A stretch of 5,011 nucleotides of DNA from Bacteroidota bacterium (lineage in GTDB: Bacteria; Bacteroidota; Bacteroidia; Chitinophagales; Chitinophagaceae). A program made the translations under genes and the position numbers. The notes beneath the pieces are model-generated. The model was not told the origin of the DNA. It ran no database searches and saw only the letters and a program-made list of their open reading frames with translations. The stretch covers positions 1 through 5,011 of the forward strand of contig JAEZDA010000068.1 in the NCBI GenBank assembly GCA_023433345.1, read 5' to 3'. Shown one piece after another: positions 1 to 5,011 of the stretch. Every line of letters starts with the position of its first letter. Positions within the stretch are counted from its first letter, which is position 1.

Positions 1-119
1 AGATAAACCTGCAGGCCATTCTTTAATTTGAAACTTGAATAAGCAGGAAGTTTGAACCCCTGGGCAAACCCTGTTGAACAAATGAAGATGGATATAACGA
101 TTAGGGATAAACGAAACAT
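1..119 (-). CDS. Second M16-family peptidase-like protein, N-terminal part only
   Basis: This is the start of a secreted protein that runs off the left edge; about 39 codons are visible. The reading from ATG at 119 begins MFRLSLIVISIF and has a hydrophobic core and a likely signal-peptidase cut after residue 19 (STGFA|Q). The mature part then reads ...YSSFKLKNGLQVYL, and the F-x-LKNGL-x-V strand is the typical opening of an M16 (pitrilysin/MPP-like) domain; the neighbouring peptidase opens the same way (TFTLKNGMKFLV). The HxxEH site, if present, would lie outside the window. It follows the upstream M16 gene on the same strand 35 bases later and is almost certainly co-transcribed. In known bacterial M16B pairs, adjacent genes often encode an active and an inactive subunit of one heterodimer; that is inference here. 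An alternative in-frame ATG at 158 would add 13 residues and overlap the upstream stop codon as ATGA. I prefer 119 because it gives the more conventional signal peptide. Confidence 0.75.
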   Translation of the reverse strand, partial: MFRLSLIVISIFICSTGFAQGFKLPAYSSFKLKNGLQVY

Positions 120-154
120 ATTAATGATTGATAATTTTAAGGAATTTTGATTGA

Positions 155-1468
155 TCATTCTCCAACATCAGCCTTTAAAACAGCAACTGTTCTGTTGGGT
201 TTTTTGAAGTATTTCCCGGCTACACGCTGAATATCTCCAGCAGATACCTTATTGAACGCTTCGGGGGCCTCGAACATCTTTTTATAGTCGCCGAATAACA
301 CCTCATAGGTGCCGATGTTATTGGATTTTCCGTTGATGGTTTCTATCTGGCCGTAAAATTCCATCAGTTTTGCATTCTTTACTTTTTGCAGTTCCTCTCC
401 GGTCACTCCATTCTTCACCACAGAATCTATTACATCATAAACAGCTTGTTCCATTAATGCCTCTTTTCCCGCACCTGCAGACACTCCATAAATTGCAAAC
501 AGGGATGGGTCGAAATTGATATCTATGCTCGAATAGATCATCGTTGCAAGCTCACGTTTGTCAACGAGCTCACGGTAAAGGCGAGACGATTTCCCTGAAC
601 TCAAAATGTCGCTCAGGAGAACCAAGGGATAGTAATCATCGTGTTTGGTTTCCGGCACATGATACCCGATAGCCAGGTAAGGCGAACTCACGTCGCGCTT
701 TATTTCAAGCCTGCGTTCGCCTGTTTGCGGAGGTTCGGTTATATGAACTTTCGCAGGTTCAGGCTGCGATGGAATCGGTTCAAGAAATTCTTCCGCAAGT
801 TTTTTTATGTCGGCTGTTTTTATTGCGCCAGACATTACAACTATACAGTTATTGGGCGCATAGTAGGTTTGAAAATATTTTTCGAGATCAGATTGCTTCC
901 AGTTTTTCATATCATCCTCATATCCCATCACCGGCCAGTGATAAGGATGTTCCTGAAAAGCCGCCGCCATAAGATTTTGAAAGAGCACCCGCCACGGAGA
1001 ATTTTCTAGCCCTGTGCTTCTCTCACTGAGCACTACGCCGCGCTCACTTTCCACCATTTTAGGGTCTATGCTAAGGCTTGAAATGCGATCGCTTTCAAGA
1101 TCAAATATCACACGCGTGGCAGATGCGGGAAACCAATTTGTATACACTGTTACATTTTCGGTGGTATACGCATTGTTCGCGCCACCATTGAATTCCATCG
1201 TGCGGTCGAACATCTTAGGACCATATTTTTTAGCGCCGTTGAACATCATGTGTTCAAAGAAATGCGAAAGGCCGGTGATCCCAGGGTATTCGTTACGTGA
1301 GCCTGCCTTATAAAACAGGTACATGTTCGCATTTGGAATTGAAAAATCTTCAACTACCAAAAATTTCATTCCGTTCTTTAATGTGAAGGTTTGCACATCG
1401 CCCGACTTTAACTGGGCCTTTACGTTCACTGACAATAGCATCAACGCCGGTATTAACCATTTCTTCAT
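155..1468 (-). CDS. Secreted M16 family zinc metallopeptidase
   Basis: The 437-residue protein is a zinc-dependent endopeptidase of the M16 family (M16B-like by size), expected to degrade or process peptides in the periplasm or outside the cell. Residues 1-18 form a signal peptide (Lys-Lys start, hydrophobic core, cut at VKA|Q). The inverted zinc motif HFFEH is at 69-73, giving zinc ligands His69 and His73 and the catalytic base Glu72. The third ligand is most likely Glu149 in ERGVVLSER, 76 residues after His73, which matches the family spacing. NGGANNAYTTENVTVY (94-109) is the usual conserved strand after the metal site. A second, non-metal M16_C half follows, with the characteristic SSGKSSRLYRELVDKREL segment around 289-306, which contains the substrate-binding Arg/Tyr pair. 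Length fits a single M16B subunit. The start is ATG at 1468, and no Shine-Dalgarno site is seen. A second M16 gene follows immediately. The physiological substrate cannot be told from sequence. Confidence 0.93.
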   Translation of the reverse strand: MKKWLIPALMLLSVNVKAQLKSGDVQTFTLKNGMKFLVVEDFSIPNANMYLFYKAGSRNEYPGITGLSHFFEHMMFNGAKKYGPKMFDRTMEFNGGANNAYTTENVTVYTNWFPASATRVIFDLESDRISSLSIDPKMVESERGVVLSERSTGLENSPWRVLFQNLMAAAFQEHPYHWPVMGYEDDMKNWKQSDLEKYFQTYYAPNNCIVVMSGAIKTADIKKLAEEFLEPIPSQPEPAKVHITEPPQTGERRLEIKRDVSSPYLAIGYHVPETKHDDYYPLVLLSDILSSGKSSRLYRELVDKRELATMIYSSIDINFDPSLFAIYGVSAGAGKEALMEQAVYDVIDSVVKNGVTGEELQKVKNAKLMEFYGQIETINGKSNNIGTYEVLFGDYKKMFEAPEAFNKVSAGDIQRVAGKYFKKPNRTVAVLKADVGE

Positions 1469-1484
1469 GCTTACAAATTTTGTG

Positions 1485-1492
1485 TAAATCTA
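1485..1492 (-). promoter_or_regulatory. Possible -7 box for the M16 peptidase genes
   Basis: Read on the minus strand this is TAGATTTA, one base short of the Bacteroidota TAnnTTTG box, 16 bases upstream of the peptidase start codon. A TTTG lies upstream, but the spacing of about 14 bases is shorter than usual. Because a terminator closes ndk just before this point, the peptidase genes should have their own promoter in this gap, and this is the best candidate I see. Confidence 0.3.
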
Positions 1493-1523
1493 ATTTCGAT
1501 CTTTTACAAAGCGAGATAAAAGC

Positions 1524-1557
1524 AAAAAAGGGAACGTTTTTTATTTTCGTTCCCTTT
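1524..1557 (-). terminator. Intrinsic terminator of ndk
   Basis: Perfect 10-base inverted repeat: AAAGGGAACG at 1527-1536 pairs with CGTTCCCTTT at 1548-1557 across an 11-base A/T loop. Read on the minus strand, the stem is followed directly by three more T, giving a run of six T (1529 to 1524). It lies 19 bases after the ndk stop codon and separates ndk from the M16 genes. The A-run on the other side makes it partly symmetrical, but no gene on the plus strand ends here. Confidence 0.88.
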
Positions 1558-1576
1558 ATTTGAATTTGTGTGATTA

Positions 1577-1993
1577 TTAAAATTGCTCAAGCTTGCTGAA
1601 AAAGAAATCTCCTTCTATGGCTGCATTTTCGTCGCTATCACTTCCATGAATCGCGTTCTCGCCAACAGATGCGGCAAACTTTTTCCTGATAGTGCCTTCT
1701 TCAGCGTTGGCCGGGTTTGTAGCCCCGATCAGCTTGCGAAAATCTTCAACCGCATTTTCTTTTTCGAGAATAGCTGCAGTTATCGGACCTCGGCTCATAA
1801 ACTCAACCAATTCTCCATAGAAAGGTCTTTCCTTGTGTACGGCATAAAATTCTCCCGCTTTTTCGCTGCTTAACCATGTCATTTTCATGGCAACAATTTT
1901 AAAGCCGGCTTTATTGATCATTTCCAGAATTGCACCAGTGTGTCCGTTCGAAGTAGCATCCGGCTTGATCATCGTAAAAGTTCTGTTCGTCAT
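1577..1993 (-). CDS. ndk: Nucleoside diphosphate kinase
   Basis: Ndk transfers the gamma-phosphate of ATP to NDPs and dNDPs through a phosphohistidine, keeping the cytoplasmic NTP and dNTP pools balanced. The 138-residue protein is a complete single NDK domain of normal bacterial length. Visible hallmarks are FTMIKPDA (Lys10) at the N terminus, Tyr50, GATNPANAEEGTIR (90-103) carrying the nucleotide-binding Thr and Arg residues, and the active-site block NAIHGSDS with catalytic His116 and Asn113. The start is ATG at 1993. The frame stays open upstream to a TTG at 2014, which would add seven residues with no family counterpart and would fall inside the predicted promoter box, so I reject that start. 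The gene appears monocistronic: it has its own promoter box upstream and a strong terminator after it. It is divergent from the DHH phosphoesterase gene. Confidence 0.97.
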   Translation of the reverse strand: MTNRTFTMIKPDATSNGHTGAILEMINKAGFKIVAMKMTWLSSEKAGEFYAVHKERPFYGELVEFMSRGPITAAILEKENAVEDFRKLIGATNPANAEEGTIRKKFAASVGENAIHGSDSDENAAIEGDFFFSKLEQF

Positions 1994-2011
1994 TATCTTA
2001 AAATTTGCGCG

Positions 2012-2019
2012 CAAAGATA
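2012..2019 (-). promoter_or_regulatory. Bacteroidota -7 promoter box for ndk
   Basis: Read on the minus strand the sequence is TATCTTTG, a perfect match to the TAnnTTTG element used by the Bacteroidota primary sigma factor. Transcription would start a few bases downstream, leaving a leader of roughly 10-16 bases before the ATG at 1993. No convincing -33 TTTG is present: a TTG lies 26 bases upstream and a TTAC 19 bases upstream. Confidence 0.6.
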
Positions 2020-2081
2020 GGAAACTGTTAGCTGCCTGGTAAGGGCAACGTATAATTTTACTTATCTAGATGTGTTTTCAC

Positions 2082-2089
2082 TACTTTTG
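2082..2089 (+). promoter_or_regulatory. Bacteroidota -7 promoter box for the DHH-FKBP operon
   Basis: TACTTTTG matches TAnnTTTG perfectly and ends 11 bases before the ATG at 2101, so the mRNA leader would be only about 4-8 bases. A T-rich TTTTA at 2056-2060 sits near the -33 position but is a weak match. The TATAAT at 2051-2056 resembles an enterobacterial -10 but is not the consensus expected for this phylum. Confidence 0.6.
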
Positions 2090-2100
2090 CGCCTTCGATT

Positions 2101-3120
2101 ATGCAGCCCATCAGAAATATTTACCCTTTGCTTGCCCAGCCTCGTAAAGTTGTTATAACCATGCACCAAAAGCCTGATGGTGATGCGATGGGTTCAACCC
2201 TTGGTCTTTCTCATTTTTTGAAACAGTTAGGCCATCAAACCACGGTAATTTCACCTACAAATTGGGCGAGTTTTTTAAACTGGATGCCGGGTTGCAGGGA
2301 GGTTTTGGATTACGAAAGCATGACCCAGAAAGCTGATTCTGCGCTTGAACAGGCTGATTGGATCTTTTGTCTCGATTTTAATACGCTGATCCGAACAAAG
2401 AAGATGGAGCCAAAACTCAATGTCGTTAGCGCAGAAAAAATTTTGATCGATCATCACCAGGAACCACAAACCGAGAAATTTTCATTCGGTGTTAGCGATA
2501 CCACAAAGAGTTCCACTGCGGAAATGGTTTATGATTTTATTATTAATTCAGGCTATCAGCAGTTATTAAATAAAGAATGCGCAGAATGTCTCTATGCCGG
2601 TGTGATGACAGATACCGGATCCTTCCGCTTTCCTTCTACTACTGCCAGTGTTCACAGCATGATCGCAGACCTGAAGCTTCGCGGTCTTGAACACGGGCCC
2701 GTTCACGAAAACCTTTTTGATAATTTTTCTGAGAATCGGTTTCGTTTCATCGGCCATGTTCTGTTGAACCTTATGGATGTTCATTATGAATATAATACTG
2801 CCGTAATAGCCGTTCCGCAATCTGACCTTATCAAGTTTGACATTAAGACAGGTGATACAGAAGGTTTGGTGAATTATCCTTTAAGTATCCAGGGAATAAA
2901 GTTGGCTGCCATCATAATCGATCGGGGCGAGGAGAGAAAATGTTCCTTCCGTAGCAAAGGCGATTTTGATGTAAACACCTTCGCCCGCAAATATTTCAAT
3001 GGAGGCGGCCACTTCAATGCAGCAGGGGGTTCAAGCCGCGACCCGCTGCAGGATGTGGTGAACCAATTTATGGCGGCCGTGAGGGAGAACCGCGCCCAGT
3101 TAACAAGTTATCAATTCTAA
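2101..3120 (+). CDS. nrnA: DHH/DHHA1 phosphoesterase, NrnA-like (nanoRNase/pAp phosphatase)
   Basis: The 339-residue cytoplasmic enzyme has the DHH-DHHA1 architecture of NrnA, which in characterised members degrades 2-5 nt RNA fragments to mononucleotides and can dephosphorylate pAp. All DHH-domain metal motifs are visible: MHQKPDGDAMGS (His22, Asp26, Asp28), Asp92 in FCLDFN, the signature DHH at 117-119 in LIDHHQ, and Asp171 in GVMTDTGSFRFPST. The DHHA1 domain covers about residues 230-330, with the conserved Arg284 in CSFRS and the substrate-binding GGGHFNAAGG at 301-310. Length is normal for the family and there is no fused membrane, PAS or CBS domain, so it is not GdpP and not a polyphosphatase. 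The start MQPI is the first Met and lies just after a good -7 box. It is divergent from ndk and is followed after 18 bases by the FKBP lipoprotein gene. The fold and family are certain; whether RNA, pAp or a cyclic-dinucleotide product such as pApA is the main substrate cannot be decided from sequence. Confidence 0.9.
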   Translation: MQPIRNIYPLLAQPRKVVITMHQKPDGDAMGSTLGLSHFLKQLGHQTTVISPTNWASFLNWMPGCREVLDYESMTQKADSALEQADWIFCLDFNTLIRTKKMEPKLNVVSAEKILIDHHQEPQTEKFSFGVSDTTKSSTAEMVYDFIINSGYQQLLNKECAECLYAGVMTDTGSFRFPSTTASVHSMIADLKLRGLEHGPVHENLFDNFSENRFRFIGHVLLNLMDVHYEYNTAVIAVPQSDLIKFDIKTGDTEGLVNYPLSIQGIKLAAIIIDRGEERKCSFRSKGDFDVNTFARKYFNGGGHFNAAGGSSRDPLQDVVNQFMAAVRENRAQLTSYQF

Positions 3121-3138
3121 AATCATACATCACTTACA

Positions 3139-4188
3139 ATGCGCAACATTTTAATTTTTGCCCTGGCCTTAGCCTTCGCTTCCTGCCAGCAATCTTTTGA
3201 AAAAGGTGAGGAAGGTCTTGAATACAGGATCATTTCTTCAGGGAAAGGCGACAAGGTTTCAAACGGAGATTTTTTGGAAATGCATATCGCCAGGTTCTAT
3301 CGTACAGGAAGAACCGACTCTTCCATTCATGATACCAGGAATACAATGCCCGCCACCGAATTGTTCGATTCGGCATCTCTGCCAAAGCCGTTTTATAATA
3401 TCATCGGGCAGATGAAGGTTGGCGACAGTGTAATCATCCGGATACTTAGCGACAGCATGTTCAAAAGCGATCCGGGCGGTATGCCTGATTTTATCAAGAA
3501 GGGACATTATCTTATTACCACCATCAAGCTGATGAATATTTATAAGTCTGAGGCACAGGCCGACAGTGCGCGCCAGGTGGCCATGACAAAAGCACTTGAG
3601 CTGCAAAATAAAAAAGACCAGGAGCAGGTGAAGGTAGATGAAGACAAACTCCAGGCTTACTTTAAAAAGAATAATATCAATCCGAAGAAAAGCCCGATGG
3701 GGATGTATGTTGAGGTTCTTTCGGAAGGCACCGGAAATTTGCTTGATACTGCCAGCATAGCAGAGGTCAATTATACAGGCCGCACTCTTGATGGAAAAGT
3801 TTTTGACAGTAATACCGACCCTTCATTTAACCATCCCGAACCATTTTATGTGAACTTAACAGATGATCCTTCTCTCGGCCAGGGTGTTATCACAGGCTGG
3901 AAAGACGGATTGCTGATGATGAAAAAAGGATCAAAGGGGAAATTTTATATCCCCTCAAACCTCGCCTATGGCAGCAGGGGAGCGGGAAATGACATTCCTC
4001 CTTATTCTGTATTGGTGTTCGATATTGAGGTGACAAATGTTCTCAACAAAGAGGAAGGAAGGGTTCGCATGGAAACGGAAATGAAAAAAAGGAGAGAAGC
4101 CATGCAACTGCAACAAATACAAAGCCAGGTACAAAAGCAAATGCAGGACAACATTAAGAAGTTAGAAAGACCGGATTCTTCAAAATAG
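3139..4188 (+). CDS. Lipoprotein with two FKBP-type peptidyl-prolyl isomerase domains
   Basis: The 349-residue envelope protein is predicted to catalyse Xaa-Pro isomerisation or act as a folding chaperone. It starts with a lipoprotein signal, MRNILIFALALAFASC, with a FASC lipobox and lipidated Cys16. Residues about 27-135 form a first FKBP-like domain that is degenerate: the YTG, VFDS, GVI-x-GW and AYG motifs are not recognisable. A charged, probably helical linker (about 137-180) leads to a canonical FKBP domain at 187-303 that keeps the pocket residues Tyr212, Phe222, Asp223, Phe236, Val250, Ile251, Trp254, Tyr277 and Phe294. The tail (about 304-349) is rich in Lys, Glu, Gln and Met and looks like an amphipathic helix. 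The gene follows the phosphoesterase gene by 18 bases without a Shine-Dalgarno site and ends before a strong terminator, so the two are likely co-transcribed. It resembles Bacteroidota FKBP lipoproteins in general; a link to gliding-associated GldI is possible but not supported here. Confidence 0.9.
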   Translation: MRNILIFALALAFASCQQSFEKGEEGLEYRIISSGKGDKVSNGDFLEMHIARFYRTGRTDSSIHDTRNTMPATELFDSASLPKPFYNIIGQMKVGDSVIIRILSDSMFKSDPGGMPDFIKKGHYLITTIKLMNIYKSEAQADSARQVAMTKALELQNKKDQEQVKVDEDKLQAYFKKNNINPKKSPMGMYVEVLSEGTGNLLDTASIAEVNYTGRTLDGKVFDSNTDPSFNHPEPFYVNLTDDPSLGQGVITGWKDGLLMMKKGSKGKFYIPSNLAYGSRGAGNDIPPYSVLVFDIEVTNVLNKEEGRVRMETEMKKRREAMQLQQIQSQVQKQMQDNIKKLERPDSSK

Positions 4189-4209
4189 TTTGAAAATTAT
4201 AATTCGCTT

Positions 4210-4238
4210 AGCCGCTTCCGTTATGAAGCGGCTTTTTT
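4210..4238 (+). terminator. Intrinsic terminator of the DHH-FKBP operon
   Basis: A perfect 9-base-pair stem, AGCCGCTTC (4210-4218) with GAAGCGGCT (4225-4233), closes a 6-base loop CGTTAT and runs into six T (4233-4238). It begins 21 bases after the FKBP stop codon. On the minus strand the same stem has no following T-run, so termination is expected mainly for plus-strand transcripts. The right arm and loop are also coding sequence for the convergent folP, whose TAA stop (4223-4221) lies in the loop. Confidence 0.92.
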
Positions 4239-5011
4239 GTATGCCCTGGTCAACTTGCGAACTTCATTCGCTTCAGCAACATCGTGAACGCGTAAGATGT
4301 TCGCGCCGTTCAATACAGCTATCGTATTTACCACCGAGGTTCCATTCTTCGCATTTTCAGCAGTTGTTTCAAGGGTTTTGTAAACCAGGCTTTTTCTCGA
4401 TAGCCCTGCCATTAAAGGCCGGCCAAGGGTTTGAAGATCTTTAAGACGGTGAAGCAGGTTAAAATTGTGGACGATATTTTTGCCGAAGCCAAAACCGGGA
4501 TCGATAATTACATCTTTAATGCCCGCCTTAATACATTTTTCAACTTTGTATGCCAGCGAGCGCAGCACTTCTGAAGCTACATCTTCATAAGTTGGATTTT
4601 CCTGCATGGTTTCCGGGCGCCCCTGTATATGCATGCATACATACGGAACTTTCAGTTTTGCAACGGTTTTCAGCATATCCTGGTCCATTTCTCCGCCGCT
4701 GATATCATTTACAATAGAAGCCCCGGCAGTAACAGCCTCTTCGGCTACGCGGCTCTGATAGGTATCAACTGATATTGGGAGTTCCGGAAAATTGCTTCGC
4801 AGCAGCTTGATCACGGGAATAATTCGGGAAAGCTCTTCATCGACCGATAATCGCTCACTGCCCGGCCTTGTACTCTGGCCGCCAATATCAATAATATCCA
4901 TACCGTTATTTATCATCACTTCAACCATAGGGATGATTTCAGCTGTTCCTGCCTGCCACGTAGATGTAAAAAATGAATCAGGTGTTATGTTCAGGATGCC
5001 CATGATCAGAA
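4221..5011 (-). CDS. folP: Dihydropteroate synthase, 5' end outside the window
   Basis: DHPS condenses p-aminobenzoate with 6-hydroxymethyl-7,8-dihydropterin diphosphate in cytoplasmic folate synthesis and is the sulfonamide target. The visible reading covers about 262 codons of a TIM barrel. Taking the Met at 5003 as residue 1, the motifs in order are GILNITPDSF (Asn5, Asp9, Ser10), IDIGGQSTRPGS (39-49), SVDT (Asp80), VNDISGG (Asn99, Asp100), MHIQGRP, IIDPGFGFGK (Asp168, Lys175), GLSRKS (Ser202, Arg203, Lys204) and RVHD (Arg238, His240). The Met at 5003 is the conserved internal Met of the first strand (LIMGILN), not the start: the frame stays open to the window edge and the family has some 10-25 residues before it. 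The loop after TPDSF reads FTSTWQAG instead of the common SDGG. The gene converges on the FKBP gene with 32 bases between stop codons, and its end lies within the terminator hairpin. It is a chromosomal-type FolP, with no sign of a mobile sul gene. Confidence 0.96.
   Translation of the reverse strand, partial: LIMGILNITPDSFFTSTWQAGTAEIIPMVEVMINNGMDIIDIGGQSTRPGSERLSVDEELSRIIPVIKLLRSNFPELPISVDTYQSRVAEEAVTAGASIVNDISGGEMDQDMLKTVAKLKVPYVCMHIQGRPETMQENPTYEDVASEVLRSLAYKVEKCIKAGIKDVIIDPGFGFGKNIVHNFNLLHRLKDLQTLGRPLMAGLSRKSLVYKTLETTAENAKNGTSVVNTIAVLNGANILRVHDVAEANEVRKLTRAYKKAAS

Noticed and set aside
641..1313. Plus-strand open frames of 67-122 codons opposite the M16 peptidase
   Set aside because: They lie wholly antisense to a gene with intact family motifs, show no recognisable domain, and have low-complexity Arg/Phe-rich translations typical of shadow frames.
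1471..1487. Imperfect palindrome TTACA-n7-TGTAA just upstream of the M16 start, a possible operator
   Set aside because: The arms are only five bases in AT-rich DNA and the internal bases do not match symmetrically; chance is a sufficient explanation.
2051..2056. TATAAT hexamer in the ndk/DHH intergenic region
   Set aside because: It matches the enterobacterial -10, but the other signs point to Bacteroidota, where TAnnTTTG is used, and perfect copies of that box lie closer to both genes.
2566..2820. Minus-strand open frame of 84 codons inside the DHH gene
   Set aside because: It is antisense to conserved DHH motifs and shows no family resemblance or promoter.
3259..3606. Minus-strand open frame of 115 codons inside the FKBP gene
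   Set aside because: It is a shadow of a clear lipoprotein gene; its translation shows no signal peptide or domain pattern.
4190..4444. Plus-strand open frame of 84 codons just after the FKBP gene
   Set aside because: It would run through the operon terminator and is antisense to the conserved C-terminal half of folP.

Overview
The window is ordinary chromosomal DNA from a member of the Bacteroidota, most likely near the Chitinophagaceae. Four things suggest this: the protein styles (a DHH phosphoesterase beginning MQPI, an Ndk ending in an FFFSKLEQF-like tail, and a double-FKBP lipoprotein), perfect TAnnTTTG promoter boxes, little use of Shine-Dalgarno sites, and moderate to low GC. The assignment is inferred from sequence character alone. 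Coding density is high, no gap exceeds about 110 bases, and I see no mobile element, CRISPR array, tRNA or rRNA.

Layout. At the left, on the minus strand, are two tandem secreted M16 zinc-peptidase genes. The first (155-1468) is complete and has an intact HxxEH site. The second begins at 119, or at 158 if translationally overlapped, and leaves the window. Upstream of them, also on the minus strand, is ndk (nucleoside diphosphate kinase, 1577-1993), which ends in a clear intrinsic terminator (1524-1557). A divergent intergenic region of about 107 bases (1994-2100) carries one Bacteroidota-type -7 box for each direction. Rightward from it run a DHH/DHHA1 phosphoesterase of the NrnA type (2101-3120) and, 18 bases later, a lipoprotein with two FKBP-type domains (3139-4188). 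These two probably form one operon that ends at a strong hairpin terminator (4210-4238). Converging on it from the right edge is folP (dihydropteroate synthase), whose 5' end lies outside the window and whose last codons and stop codon lie inside that terminator hairpin.

Functions. Ndk and the NrnA-type enzyme are both nucleotide-metabolism housekeeping genes: one regenerates NTPs and the other recycles short RNA fragments and possibly pAp. The FKBP lipoprotein and the M16 peptidases act in the cell envelope on protein folding and proteolysis. FolP makes dihydropteroate in the cytoplasm. I found no evidence of a new defence, mobile or biosynthetic system. The points worth a second look concern gene starts, compact regulatory architecture and domain degeneracy.
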